Part shown: one piece after another, positions 16,043-26,521 of the stretch
Numbering within the stretch: the first letter of the stretch is position 1
How the letters are laid out: every line of letters begins with the position of its first letter
Origin: Paraconexibacter antarcticus
GTDB taxonomy: Bacteria > Actinomycetota > Thermoleophilia > Solirubrobacterales > Solirubrobacteraceae
Length of the DNA: 64,000 nt
Assembly (NCBI RefSeq): GCF_024220175.1
Contig: NZ_CP098502.1
Span: 372,001 to 436,000, forward strand
Direction: 5' to 3'
The notes under the pieces: model-generated
What the model was told of the DNA's origin: nothing
The model's input: the letters and a program-made list of their open reading frames with translations, nothing else
The model's database searches: none
Position numbers and translations under genes: made by a program

Positions 16043-17626
16043 CTAGAGCGGGATGTTGCCGTGCTTGCGCTTGGGGCCCGGCTCGCGCTTGGTGAGCAGC
16101 ATCTCGAGGGCGCCGATGAGCTTCGGACGCGTCTCGTGGGGGAGGATCACGTCGTCGATGTAGCCGCGCTCGGCGGCGACGTACGGGTTCGCGAAGCGGG
16201 CCTTGTAGTCGTCCATGAGCTTCGCGCGGCGCTCGTCGGGGGTCGGCGAGCCGGCGATGTCGCGGCGGTAGATGATGTTCACCGCGCCCTCGGCGCCCAT
16301 GACGGCGACCTCGGCCTGGGGCCAGGCGAAGTTGAAGTCCATCCCGAGGTGCTTGGAGCCCATGACGTCGTACGCGCCGCCGTAGGCCTTGCGCGTGATG
16401 ACGGTGATCTTCGGGACCGTCGCCTCGGTGATCGCGTAGAGCAGCTTGGCGCCGTGGCGGATGATGCCGCCCCACTCCTGCGAGGTGCCGGGCAGGAAGC
16501 CGGGCACGTCGGTGAACATGATGATCGGGATGTTGAACGCGTCGCAGGTGCGGACGAAGCGCGCGGCCTTGGCAGAGGCGTCGATGTCGAGGACGCCCGC
16601 CATGTGCGCCGGCTGGTTGCCGACGACGCCGACCGCGTGGCCGTCGAGGCGGCTGAAGCCGCAGATGATGTTCTTCGCGAAGTGCTCGTGGATCTCGAAG
16701 AACTCGCCGTCGTCGACCGTGAAGCGGATGACGTTGCGCATGTCGTACGGCTTGTTCGGGTTGTCCGGGACCGCGTCGTCGAGCTCGGGGTCCATGCGGT
16801 CGCGGTCGTCGCTCGGGGCGATGCGCGGCGGGGTCTGCAGGTTGTTCTGCGGGAGGAAGGACATGAGGAAGCGCGTGTCCTCGATGACCTGGTCCTCGTC
16901 GTCGGCCGCGAGGTGCGCGACGCCCGACTTCGTGTTGTGCGTCATCGCGCCGCCGAGGGACTCGAAGTCGACCTCCTCGCCCGTGACCGTCTTGATGACG
17001 TCGGGGCCGGTGATGAACATGTGCGACGTCTCCTTCACCATGAAGATGAAGTCGGTGATCGCGGGGGAGTAGACGGCGCCGCCGGCGCACGGGCCCATGA
17101 TGAGCGAGATCTGCGGGATGACGCCCGAGCAGTTGACGTTGCGGGTGAAGACGTCGCCGTAGGCGCCGAGGGAGACGACGCCCTCCTGGATGCGGGCGCC
17201 GCCCGAGTCGTTGATGCCGATGACCGGGCAGCCGATCTTCGCCGCGAGGTCCATGACCTTGCACATCTTCTCCGACATGACCTCGCCGAGGGAGCCGCCG
17301 AAGACCGTGAAGTCCTGGCTGAAGACGCAGACCTTGCGGCCGTCGATCTCGCCGTAGCCCGTGACGACCGCGTCGCCCCAGGCGCGGGACTTCTGCATGT
17401 CGAAGTCGTGCGTGCGGTGGCGGACGAAGGTGTCGAGCTCCTGGAACGTGCCGGGGTCGAGGAGCTTCTCGATCCGCTCGCGCGCGGTGTACTTGCCCTT
17501 GGCGTGCTGCTTCTCCTCGGCCTCAGGGCTGGAGTGCGCGGCCTGCTCGCGCAGGTCGGCAAGCTGGGCGACCTTCTCGTCGAACGTCGCAGGGGGCTTC
17601 TGGCGGGGCTCGTGGCGCGTGGTCAT
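16043..17626 (-). CDS. accD: Acyl-CoA carboxylase beta chain (carboxyltransferase)
   Basis: A 527-residue carboxyltransferase with two crotonase-fold halves, the PccB/AccD5-like form. It moves the carboxyl group from biotin to propionyl-CoA or acetyl-CoA. The amino-half oxyanion region is [12 protein letters not shown] and the carboxy-half counterpart is [24 protein letters not shown] and TDVPGFLPG are family blocks. In the family, the residue after the second glycine region sets acetyl versus propionyl preference, and that cannot be settled by eye. Its likely partner is the biotin-carrying chain at 3449. A TAGCAT box lies eleven bases before the ATG. Confidence 0.95.
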   Translation of the reverse strand: MTTRHEPRQKPPATFDEKVAQLADLREQAAHSSPEAEEKQHAKGKYTARERIEKLLDPGTFQELDTFVRHRTHDFDMQKSRAWGDAVVTGYGEIDGRKVCVFSQDFTVFGGSLGEVMSEKMCKVMDLAAKIGCPVIGINDSGGARIQEGVVSLGAYGDVFTRNVNCSGVIPQISLIMGPCAGGAVYSPAITDFIFMVKETSHMFITGPDVIKTVTGEEVDFESLGGAMTHNTKSGVAHLAADDEDQVIEDTRFLMSFLPQNNLQTPPRIAPSDDRDRMDPELDDAVPDNPNKPYDMRNVIRFTVDDGEFFEIHEHFAKNIICGFSRLDGHAVGVVGNQPAHMAGVLDIDASAKAARFVRTCDAFNIPIIMFTDVPGFLPGTSQEWGGIIRHGAKLLYAITEATVPKITVITRKAYGGAYDVMGSKHLGMDFNFAWPQAEVAVMGAEGAVNIIYRRDIAGSPTPDERRAKLMDDYKARFANPYVAAERGYIDDVILPHETRPKLIGALEMLLTKREPGPKRKHGNIPL

Positions 17627-17802
17627 GGCGGGGGCGGATGCTATTTGACCGCCGCGCGCGGTGACCTGCCGTCCCGCTTCGCGTCGTCCGGGACGGGTGT
17701 CGGCGGGCCGCTCATACAGACGTCCAGGGCGTCTGGGTTTCCGGGGGCGGCGTGCGTGTGGGGCTCGACATGCCCACCGCTCTTCACCCCAGGAGGCTCC
17801 CC

Positions 17803-19488
17803 ATGCCCCGCCGTACCGTCCTCGTCGCCGCCCTGGCGACCCTCGCCCCGGCGACCGCGGCGACCGCGACCGCTCAGGCCGACGCCCCCGCCTTCGGCTG
17901 CTCCGCGACCGCGCTGAGCGGCACCGTCCTCGGCCAGGTGGTGTCGCCGGGATTCACCGCCGGTGACGACAGCGCGTGCCGCAGCGACGACGCGAGCGGC
18001 CCCGTCCTCGGGACCCGCGGCATCGCCTCGACGCTCCTCGGGGGCGCCGGGAGCGCGACGACCGCCACGAGCACCGCCGGCCTGGACTCGCTGAGCATCA
18101 ACGGCCTCGACGCGCTCAAGGGCCTGCTCCCCGCCGTGGCGCTCCCGGCCGGCCTGGACGCGATCCCGGTCACGCTTCCCGCGGGCGTCTCGCTGCCCGG
18201 CGGCATCACGCTGCCGACGCTGCCGACCGCCCCGCTCCCGACCGTCCCCGGGCTGCCGGCGCTCCCGGGCGGCGGCCTGCCGCTGACCCGCAGCGCGGAC
18301 ACGTCGAGCGCGGTCACCGTCCCGTCCCTGCCGACGGTCGTCCCGATCGACGTGACGCCCGCCGTCAACGCGCTGCTCGCCGCGGCGCAGCAGCTGCCGG
18401 CCGCCGACCTGCTGCACCTCGACGCCGTCCGCGCGACCGCTGCGGCGGTCTGCCAGGCGGGCGCGCCCGTCCTCTCCGGCATCACGCAGCTCGCGGGGGC
18501 CAGCGCGCTCGGTCAGGCGCTGCCCGTCGACGGGCCGGTCACGCGGTCGATCCCGGTCCTGAACGGCTCGTCGATCTCGCTCGCCGACCTCGACCTGTCG
18601 AAGGTCGTCCTCCCGGCCGGCCTGAGCTTCGACACGCCGGTCGTCGGCCCGTTGCTCGCGACGGGGCTGAAGGCGGCGCTCGCCGCGCTCCCGCCGATCC
18701 AGATCCCGACGACGCTGGCCGACGTCTCGATCACGCCCGGCAGCCAGGACCGCGCCGGCGCCTCGCTCGTCCAGCACGCCCCGCGCATCCGGGTCTCGGT
18801 CCTCGGGCAGCAGCTCGTCGACCTCGACCTCGGCGCCGCCCGCGTCTCCGCGCTCGGCGTGGACTGCGGCGCAGCGGCCGCCCCGTCCCCGGTCGCCCCG
18901 GCGAGCCAGCTCGCCGTCCAGTGCGCGAAGCGCGGCGTGACGCTCGTCGACGTCGCCCCGACCGCCGGCCACGTCGCGCTGCTCGGCGCCGCGGCGGCGA
19001 GCGACGTCGGCAAGAAGGTGCAGATCGTCTTCCCGGCCACGCACAAGGTCGTCGCGACGACCGTCGTCCGCCCCGACGGCTTCTTCCGGGCCAAGGCCCC
19101 GCTGCCGAGCGCGGCGATGCGCCACTCGAACGACGCCCGCTACCTCGCCGTCGTCGACGGCAAGAAGTCGCTGTCGCTGAAGCTCGACCGCCGCATGCGC
19201 ATCTCGAGCATCCGTCACAAGGGCCGGATGCTCCGCGTGATCGGGAAGATCGCCGGGCCGCTCGCGCCGGGCCAGGAGATCGTCATCCGCCGCTCGGAGT
19301 CGTGCTCGAAGGACGTCGTCGTCAAGCGCTTCGTCCCGACGAAGGCCGGCACGTGGAAGGTTCTGCTGCCCGCGCCGAGCGAGGGGCAGGCCGCCGTCTT
19401 CCGGGCGACGACCGAAGTCCTCGGCGCCGACGGCACGAGCGACAAGACGTTCCCGACGTTCACGCTCCCGGGCTATGTCTCGCTCTGA
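17803..19488 (+). CDS. Large secreted protein of unknown function, Pro/Leu/Ala-rich
   Basis: A 561-residue exported protein. The signal peptide covers about residues 1-27 (hydrophobic, ending TAQADA). A Cys pair (FGCSATAL and DDSACRS) follows. Residues about 100-190 are low-complexity, with repeated LP, TLP and LPGG units. The last 150 residues (from about 400) look like a folded beta-sandwich, with [18 protein letters not shown] and [13 protein letters not shown] segments, perhaps a cell-surface module. AGGAGG six bases before the ATG fixes the start. It precedes an unusual ECF sigma factor and a strong terminator separates the two. No family was recognised. Confidence 0.65.
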   Translation: MPRRTVLVAALATLAPATAATATAQADAPAFGCSATALSGTVLGQVVSPGFTAGDDSACRSDDASGPVLGTRGIASTLLGGAGSATTATSTAGLDSLSINGLDALKGLLPAVALPAGLDAIPVTLPAGVSLPGGITLPTLPTAPLPTVPGLPALPGGGLPLTRSADTSSAVTVPSLPTVVPIDVTPAVNALLAAAQQLPAADLLHLDAVRATAAAVCQAGAPVLSGITQLAGASALGQALPVDGPVTRSIPVLNGSSISLADLDLSKVVLPAGLSFDTPVVGPLLATGLKAALAALPPIQIPTTLADVSITPGSQDRAGASLVQHAPRIRVSVLGQQLVDLDLGAARVSALGVDCGAAAAPSPVAPASQLAVQCAKRGVTLVDVAPTAGHVALLGAAAASDVGKKVQIVFPATHKVVATTVVRPDGFFRAKAPLPSAAMRHSNDARYLAVVDGKKSLSLKLDRRMRISSIRHKGRMLRVIGKIAGPLAPGQEIVIRRSESCSKDVVVKRFVPTKAGTWKVLLPAPSEGQAAVFRATTEVLGADGTSDKTFPTFTLPGYVSL

Positions 19489-19510
19489 GATCGAGATGCG
19501 TCCGCCGCGT

Positions 19511-19533
19511 GGCGCCGGCCTTGTGCCGGCGCC
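19511..19533 (+). terminator. Strong hairpin between the secreted protein and the sigma factor
   Basis: GGCGCCGGC and GCCGGCGCC form a perfect nine-base stem around CTTGT, 22 bases after the secreted-protein stop. Outer bases can extend the stem. It lies inside the longest open frame of the sigma gene, which argues for a later sigma start. Confidence 0.6.
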
Positions 19534-19555
19534 GCGTCGTGCCGATCAGGGCTGC

Positions 19556-20944
19556 GTGGGCGACCCGCCGGACTTCGCCGCGGTCTACGACCGCTGGATG
19601 TCGCAGCTGACGCGGTACTGCCGCGGGCTGACCCGCAGCGAGGCCGACGCCGAGGACGCCGCACAGAACGCGATGCTGAAGGCGATGGCGGCGCTCCGCC
19701 GCGGGCCCGCCCCCGAGCAGCTGCAGCCGTGGCTGCACCGGATCGCCCACAACGAGGCGATCTCGCTCATGCGCCGGCGGGGGACCGCCGGCGCCGCGGT
19801 GCCGACCGACGTCCTGCCGGACGTCGGCGGGCCGAGCCTCGAGGAGGTCGCGGCCGTCCGCGGCCGCCTGCAGGAGATGCTCGGGGACCTTCGTGCGCTG
19901 GCTCCGCGCCAGCGCGAGGCGCTGATGCTGCGTGAGCTCGAGGGGCGGTCCTACCGGGAGATCGCGCAGGTGCTCGACGTGTCCGAGGCCGCCGCGCAGC
20001 AGACCGTCTTCGCCGCCCGCCGGTCGCTGCAGGACTGCGACGCCGGGCGCGCCCTCGACTGCGAGCCCGTGCAGCGGTGGCTGTCGGCGCACGAGCACGC
20101 GCTCGTCCGCACCCGCCGCGTGCGCGCCCATCTCCGTGACTGCGACGGCTGCCGGGGCTTCCAGGCCGCGCTCGACACGCGCCCGCGCGACCTGCGGCTG
20201 CTGCTCCCGGGCGGGACCGGCGCCGGGCTCGTCGGGCGCCTGCTCGGGCTGCTCGGCGGCGGCTCCGGCGTCGCCGCGAAGGCGGTCGTCGGGGCGGGGC
20301 TCGCCGCGACCGCGACCGCGACCGCGGGCCTGCTCGCCATCGCGCCCGCCCCGGCGCGACGGGCCGGCCTCGCCACCCGACGTCCGGCGGTGGCCGCGAC
20401 GCCCGCGCGGGAGGCGACGCCGTTCGGGGCGGCGGGCCGGATCGTGCCGGTGGCGCCCTCGAGGCACGCGGCGAGCGGGGCGTCGTCCCGGGTCCGTGCG
20501 ACGGGCGGCCACCGCCTGGCCGTCGTCAAGGTCCCCGCGCGGTCGGCGCACGGCACCGGCCCCTTGGTGGTCGCTCCGGCGTCGCGGCCCGCCGCGCCGG
20601 CGGCGGACGAGGCCGCGCCGGCGGCGACGTCGTCCTCGGCGAGTACGTCCGCACCGGCGCCGCCGCACCCGAGCGCGCCGGCGCCCGCGCCGCCCGCGCC
20701 GGCGCCCGCGCCGTCGTCCCCCGCCCGGGGGAGTGGCCCGGCGTCCGCGCCGCCTGCCGCGAGCGTCCCCGCCACCCCGGTCACCCCCGCCGTCACGCTG
20801 CCGCTTCCCGATCCCGCCCCCGCCGTTCAGGCCACCGCCACCGCCGTCCAGCAGGCGGTGGGCGCGGTCACGACGTCGGTGGCCCCGGTCGTCGGCGCCT
20901 CCTCGGCGGCTGTCGACGGCCTGCTCGGCATGCACCCGGGATAG
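19556..20944 (+). CDS. ECF-type sigma factor fused to a zf-HC2-like domain and membrane segment
   Basis: A 462-residue protein from the GTG at 19556; an ATG at 19475 would add 27 residues but would run through the terminator. Region 2 covers about residues 8-75 (FAAVYDRW, SEADAEDAAQNAMLKA, LQPWLHRIAHNEAI). Region 4 covers about 100-155 (LRALAPRQREALML, SYREIAQVLDVSEAAAQQTV). Then comes an anti-sigma-like zinc motif with Cys169 and HLRDCDGC (His192, Cys196, Cys199), a hydrophobic membrane segment near 236-262, and about 200 residues of Ala/Pro-rich tail. A sigma factor carrying its own anti-sigma module and a membrane anchor may be released or masked in response to a surface signal. That role is inference. 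Confidence 0.82.
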   Translation: MGDPPDFAAVYDRWMSQLTRYCRGLTRSEADAEDAAQNAMLKAMAALRRGPAPEQLQPWLHRIAHNEAISLMRRRGTAGAAVPTDVLPDVGGPSLEEVAAVRGRLQEMLGDLRALAPRQREALMLRELEGRSYREIAQVLDVSEAAAQQTVFAARRSLQDCDAGRALDCEPVQRWLSAHEHALVRTRRVRAHLRDCDGCRGFQAALDTRPRDLRLLLPGGTGAGLVGRLLGLLGGGSGVAAKAVVGAGLAATATATAGLLAIAPAPARRAGLATRRPAVAATPAREATPFGAAGRIVPVAPSRHAASGASSRVRATGGHRLAVVKVPARSAHGTGPLVVAPASRPAAPAADEAAPAATSSSASTSAPAPPHPSAPAPAPPAPAPAPSSPARGSGPASAPPAASVPATPVTPAVTLPLPDPAPAVQATATAVQQAVGAVTTSVAPVVGASSAAVDGLLGMHPG

Positions 20945-20947
20945 ATT
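20942..20947 (+). promoter_or_regulatory. -10 box of the epoxide-hydrolase-like gene
   Basis: TAGATT, seven bases before the ATG at 20955. Its TAG is also the stop codon of the sigma factor gene. Confidence 0.5.
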
Positions 20948-20954
20948 CCGCGCC

Positions 20955-21821
20955 ATGCGCGCGTATCCGCCCTGTGACGGCGTCGAGCACTCGTTCGTCC
21001 TCGCCGGCGACGTCAGGCTCCATGTCGCGACCGCCGGGCCCGCCGACGGGCCCGTCGTCGTCCTGCTGCACGGCTGGCCGGAGCACTGGTGGCTGTGGCA
21101 CGACGTCATCCCCGCGCTCGCCGCGGACGGCCGGCGGGTGATCGCGCCCGACCTGCGCGGCTTCGGCTGGAGCGAGATCACCGCGGACGGCTACGACAAG
21201 GAGCAGTTCGCGTCCGACGTCCTCGCGCTGCTCGACGCGCTCGGCGTCGAGACGTTCGACCTCGTCGGCCACGACTGGGGCGGGTGGACCGCGCAGCTCA
21301 TCGCGCTGCGTGCCCCCGAGCGCGTCCGCCGGCTTGCGCTGCTCAACATCTCCCACGTCTGGCTCACCGTCGGCGGGGGCCGCGCGCGGCACGCGCACAA
21401 GCTCGCCTACCAGCCGCTCGTCGGGGCGCCGGTCATCGGCCCGCTGGCCCACCGGACCGGCCTGCTGTGGACGATCATGGGCCGGGCGGGGATCACCGCC
21501 GAGGGCGTCGCCGAGTACCGCGCCGCCTTCCGCGCGCCGGGCCGTGCCCTCGCCGGGTCCAAGGTCTACCGGACGTTCCTGCGCCGCGAGGTCCCGGCGA
21601 TCCTCCGCGGCCGCTACGCGGGACAGCGGCTGCGCATGCCGACGCGGATGCTGTTCGGGACGGACGACATCGCGATCCACCCGTCCCTGCTGGACGGCTT
21701 CGAGGACCACGCCGATGACGTGCGCATCACCTGGGTCGACGACTGCGGGCACTTCATCGTCGACGAGCAGCCCGCGCGTGTCGTCGCCTGGCTCCGCGAG
21801 GTCCTCGCCGAGCCGGTGTGA
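20955..21821 (+). CDS. Alpha/beta hydrolase, epoxide hydrolase-like
   Basis: A 288-residue alpha/beta hydrolase. The oxyanion motif is LLHGWPEHWWLW (HGxP type), and the nucleophile elbow is VGHDWGGW with Asp as nucleophile. That combination marks epoxide hydrolases and haloalkane dehalogenases rather than esterases. The catalytic His lies in DCGHFIVDE near the carboxy terminus, and the acid is probably in the FGTDDIAIH stretch. A lid domain covers about residues 130-215. The substrate is unknown. The preceding sigma gene ends ten bases upstream, but the gene has its own TAGATT box. Confidence 0.86.
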   Translation: MRAYPPCDGVEHSFVLAGDVRLHVATAGPADGPVVVLLHGWPEHWWLWHDVIPALAADGRRVIAPDLRGFGWSEITADGYDKEQFASDVLALLDALGVETFDLVGHDWGGWTAQLIALRAPERVRRLALLNISHVWLTVGGGRARHAHKLAYQPLVGAPVIGPLAHRTGLLWTIMGRAGITAEGVAEYRAAFRAPGRALAGSKVYRTFLRREVPAILRGRYAGQRLRMPTRMLFGTDDIAIHPSLLDGFEDHADDVRITWVDDCGHFIVDEQPARVVAWLREVLAEPV

Positions 21822-21848
21822 GGGCCGGCGGCGGCGGCGCCGCGGCAG

Positions 21849-22928
21849 TCAGACGTGGGTGAACGGGCGCCGGTGGGCGGCGCCGAGGTCGTCCAGGACG
21901 GCCGTGAGGGTGGCGACGACCTCGTCGGCGCCGAGCGGCTTGGCGGGGGCCGGCTCGGTGGTGGCGGTGGCGTCGGTGGCCGTGGCGGTGTCGGCGGGTG
22001 CGTCGACGGTGGCGGTCGCGACGAGCGGCGGCTCGGGCTCCTCGTCGGGGGCCGGGCCCTCGGGCTCGGCGGGGCGGAGCGGGACGACCGGCTCGGGCTC
22101 GGGGTCCGGCACCGCGCGGAGCGGTGAGGGCTCGGGGGGCGGGGCCTCGGCGGTGGCGGGCGCAGCCGGCTGGGTGGGGGCGGGCGCGGTCGCGGTCGCG
22201 GCCGCGGTGGCGGGGACGGGGACGGCCGCGGTGGCGGGGACGGCCGCGGTCGGCTTCGTGGCCTCGGGGGTGGTCCCCATCGCGGCCGCACGGGCCGCGC
22301 GTGCACGCTCGCGGGCGGCGTCGCGGGCCGCCGCGCGCTCGCCGGGCGTCGGGCCGGACGGCGGTGCGGGCGCCGCCGCGGGGGCGGCCTTCCGGCCGAA
22401 CAGGCGGGCGAAGAAGCCGGGCTTCCTGGCCGGGGCCGGCGGCTGGGTGGGGGCGGGCTCGGGCGCGGCGACGGCCTCGGCCTCGGCCTCGGCCTCGGGC
22501 ACCGCAACCTCATCGGCGTGTGGTCCCGTAGGGGCTATTCCCCCACCAGGCCGCACGCCGCCCTCTTGGGCGGGTTCCGGCGCGGCGACGGCCTCGGCGA
22601 CGGCCTCGGCGACGGCCTCGGCCTCTGCTGACGCCCGGGGGTCGCCCGCCCCGGCTTCCGCGGCGCCTTCCGGCACCGCGACCGGGGCGGCGACCTCCAC
22701 GAGCTCAGCCTTGAGCGTGACCTTGGTGCCCCAGCCGGAGGCCTCGAGTTCCACCGTGCCGCGCGCGGCGGTGCCCTCCCAGGCGACGGTGGTCTCGGGC
22801 TCCAGACGGGTGATGCTGATCTCGCCGAACTCCCCCAGGTGCTTGCACAGGGAGCCGACGTCCGACAGCTCGGCCCACAACTCGGGACGGGACTTGACGA
22901 GGGTTCTCTGTGCGGTGAGCTCCTGCAT
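21849..22928 (-). CDS. SRPBCC-like domain protein with long Ala/Pro/Glu-rich tail
   Basis: A 359-residue protein. The first 75 or so residues resemble an SRPBCC (polyketide cyclase/START-like) fold: VKSRPELWAELSD, LGEFGEISIT, TTVAWEGTAA and WGTKVTLKAEL. The remainder is low complexity, rich in Ala, Pro, Glu and Thr, with EAVAEAVAEAV and AEAEAEAVAAPEP runs and a basic FFARLFGRK island near residue 170. The last 25 residues (DEVVATLTAVLDDLGAAHRRP) may form a helix. There is no signal peptide. Function is unknown; a scaffold or lipid-binding role would be guesswork. It is divergent from the lycopene cyclase gene. Confidence 0.65.
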   Translation of the reverse strand: MQELTAQRTLVKSRPELWAELSDVGSLCKHLGEFGEISITRLEPETTVAWEGTAARGTVELEASGWGTKVTLKAELVEVAAPVAVPEGAAEAGAGDPRASAEAEAVAEAVAEAVAAPEPAQEGGVRPGGGIAPTGPHADEVAVPEAEAEAEAVAAPEPAPTQPPAPARKPGFFARLFGRKAAPAAAPAPPSGPTPGERAAARDAARERARAARAAAMGTTPEATKPTAAVPATAAVPVPATAAATATAPAPTQPAAPATAEAPPPEPSPLRAVPDPEPEPVVPLRPAEPEGPAPDEEPEPPLVATATVDAPADTATATDATATTEPAPAKPLGADEVVATLTAVLDDLGAAHRRPFTHV

Positions 22929-23027
22929 CGTCACCGGATTTCCCCCTGACGGCCTGGACTCCTCCCTCGCGTGGCGCGGTTCCGTCAACCTGCAAGGGAT
23001 GGGCCGCCGTACCCGGGAGAACCCTTC

Positions 23028-24239
23028 GTGAGCGACCCCGACCCCCACGTCATCCTCGGCGCCGGCTGCGCCGGCCTCTCCCTCGCGCTCGCCCTGCGCG
23101 AGCACGGGCTCCGGGCGCCGATCGTCCTCCTCGACCGCCGCCCTGCCCACGACCGCGACCGCACCTGGTGCTTCTGGGACACGCCCGGGATCCGCTTCGC
23201 CGAGCTCGCGACGCACCGCTGGCCCGCCTGGCAGGTCATCGGGCCCGACGGGGCGGTCACGCGCCACGAGGGTGCGGACACGCCGTATCTGCACCTGCGC
23301 GCGGACGACGTCTACGCCGCCGCGCTCGAGCGCCTGCGCGGCGCCGGGGGCGTCGACGTCCGCCTCTCCACCCGCGTCACCGGCGTGGAGGAGGGCCCGG
23401 AGCACGTCACGGTGACGACGGACCGCGGGCGCCTCCGCGCCGCCCACGTCCACGACGCGCTCGGCGGCGCGGGCCCGCTGCGCGCCCGGCGGCCCTCCGA
23501 CCCGGACGGCCTCGTGCAGCGCTTCCTCGGCCAGGAGGTCCGGACGACCCGCGCCGTCTTCGACCCGGGCGTCGCCACGCTCATGGACTTCCGGATCGCG
23601 GCGGGCGGCGAGGTGCGCTTCGTCTACGTCCTGCCCTTCGCCCCCGACCGGGCGCTCGTCGAGGACACGTCGATCGGCACGCGCCCCCGTCCGCCCGCCG
23701 AGCGGCGGCGCGCGATCGCAGCCCACCTCCGCCGCCATCACGGCGCGCTCGCCGCCGAGGTCCTCCACGAGGAGCGCGGCGCGATCCCGATGTCGCTCGC
23801 GGCAAGGCCCGTCCGCCTCGGGCCGCGCCTGGGCGCCGTCGGCCTGGCCGGAGGCGCGGCGCGACCCTCCTCGGGTTACGCCTTCGCGCGCATCCAGCGG
23901 CAGGTCGACGCGGTCGCCCGCGCGATCGTCGACGGGACGCCGGTCCCCGCGACAACGCATCCGGTCCGGCTCGAGCTCATGGACCGGATCTTCCTGCGCG
24001 TGCTCCGCGAGGACCCCCGGGCGTTCGCGGCGACGATGGCCGCGCTTCTGCGGGGGACGCCTCCGGCCGTGCTCGCGCGGTTCATGAACGACGCGAGCAC
24101 GCCGCTCGACGAGGCCCGCCTCGTGGCCGCGATGCCCCCGCTCCGTTCGCGCGCGCGGCGGCCGCGGACGCGCCCGGCCTCGGCCTCCGGGCGGCCCGCG
24201 CCGCCCTCGGGAGCCTGCGCGGCTGACCGCCCTCAGTAG
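23028..24239 (+). CDS. Lycopene cyclase family flavoprotein (CrtY-type)
   Basis: A 403-residue flavoprotein. The dinucleotide-binding loop GAGCAG is at about 11-16, followed by DRTWCFWD, a block specific to CrtY-type lycopene cyclases, and MDFRIA and FVYVLPF with the ALVEDT substrate-side block. These enzymes form beta-ionone rings on lycopene. No other carotenoid gene is in the window, so the pathway must lie elsewhere. The carboxy terminus is Arg/Pro-rich and probably diverged. GTG is the likely start, nine bases after GGGAG. The end overlaps the DUF2269-like gene by seven bases. Confidence 0.82.
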   Translation: MSDPDPHVILGAGCAGLSLALALREHGLRAPIVLLDRRPAHDRDRTWCFWDTPGIRFAELATHRWPAWQVIGPDGAVTRHEGADTPYLHLRADDVYAAALERLRGAGGVDVRLSTRVTGVEEGPEHVTVTTDRGRLRAAHVHDALGGAGPLRARRPSDPDGLVQRFLGQEVRTTRAVFDPGVATLMDFRIAAGGEVRFVYVLPFAPDRALVEDTSIGTRPRPPAERRRAIAAHLRRHHGALAAEVLHEERGAIPMSLAARPVRLGPRLGAVGLAGGAARPSSGYAFARIQRQVDAVARAIVDGTPVPATTHPVRLELMDRIFLRVLREDPRAFAATMAALLRGTPPAVLARFMNDASTPLDEARLVAAMPPLRSRARRPRTRPASASGRPAPPSGACAADRPQ

Positions 24240-24730
24240 CCGCCGGGCTTCGTGACCATGAAGAAGATCGCGAGGAGGACCATCAGGCCGGCGACCGTCC
24301 CGACGACGGCGACCCGCTTGTAGGCGGCCTCGTACGCGGCGCCGAAGGTCACCGGGCCGTCGCCCGGCGCGGCCGCGACGTCCGCCGCCGCAAGGGTGGC
24401 GAGCTTGCGGCTCTGCGGCGTGAAGAAGGCCCCGACAAGCCCGAAGAGGATGAAGATGATCGCGAACGGCACGGCGACCCACGACTTCCCCATGAGGTGA
24501 CGGTCCTGGGCGGCGTAGATGCCGGCGAAGAGGGCGACGGCCATCGCCGGCGTCGTGAGCTTCGCGTTGACCGTCGCGACGATCTCGTGCCAGGCGGGCA
24601 GCGAGCGCGGGGAGAGCCGCCGCACCTGCGCGTCGATGAGCGGGTAGGCGAACGTCACCCCGAACGCGACGACGATCGCCGCCACGTGGACGGCGACGAC
24701 GACGTCGTAGAAGTAGATCGCGAGGTACAT
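24233..24730 (-). CDS. DUF2269-like integral membrane protein
   Basis: A 165-residue membrane protein with four hydrophobic segments: YFYDVVVAVHVAAIVVAFG, TPAMAVALFAGIYA, VAVPFAIIFILFGLVGAFF and VAVVGTVAGLMVLLAIFFMV. The first, with an internal His, fits DUF2269 and related cytochrome-like four-helix membrane proteins. Function is unknown. The ATG at 24730 is preferred over 24739 because TAGGGT ends exactly seven bases before it. It converges with the lycopene cyclase gene. Confidence 0.7.
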   Translation of the reverse strand: MYLAIYFYDVVVAVHVAAIVVAFGVTFAYPLIDAQVRRLSPRSLPAWHEIVATVNAKLTTPAMAVALFAGIYAAQDRHLMGKSWVAVPFAIIFILFGLVGAFFTPQSRKLATLAAADVAAAPGDGPVTFGAAYEAAYKRVAVVGTVAGLMVLLAIFFMVTKPGGY

Positions 24731-24737
24731 GGGCGGC

Positions 24738-24743
24738 ACCCTA
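24738..24743 (-). promoter_or_regulatory. -10 box of the DUF2269-like gene
   Basis: TAGGGT on the minus strand, seven bases before the ATG at 24730. It decides the start codon. Confidence 0.5.
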
Positions 24744-24806
24744 CCCCGCGATCCGGCCGATCCCGCCCGCCGCCGGCCGTCAGGCGCGGCTCGGGGGAGC
24801 CGGCGC

Positions 24807-26429
<1,623 letters not shown>

Positions 26430-26436
26430 GGCCGGA

Positions 26437-26442
26437 ATCGTA
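26437..26442 (-). promoter_or_regulatory. -10 box of the mutase gene
   Basis: TACGAT followed by TCCGGCC and the ATG. The same seven bases separate box and start in the sulfite reductase gene. Confidence 0.55.
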
Positions 26443-26508
26443 CGACGCCGCGCCATACGCGGTGCCCCCGACCCGCCGGTCGTCGGGTCGCCGGCCTTCG
26501 CAGGCGCG

Positions 26509-26514
26509 TAGATT
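26509..26514 (+). promoter_or_regulatory. -10 box of moaX
   Basis: TAGATT seven bases before the moaX ATG. The moaX and mutase promoters are divergent within 92 bases. Confidence 0.5.
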
Positions 26515-26521
26515 GCCCGGC

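Noticed and set aside
19475-19555. ATG 19475 as the sigma factor start
   Set aside because: A strong nine-base-stem terminator lies in that stretch, and region 2 begins a normal distance after GTG 19556. The longer form remains possible.
22971-23027. Longer start for the lycopene cyclase gene
   Set aside because: The extra residues do not belong to the family; GTG 23028 gives the normal distance to the GAGCAG motif and has GGGAG upstream.
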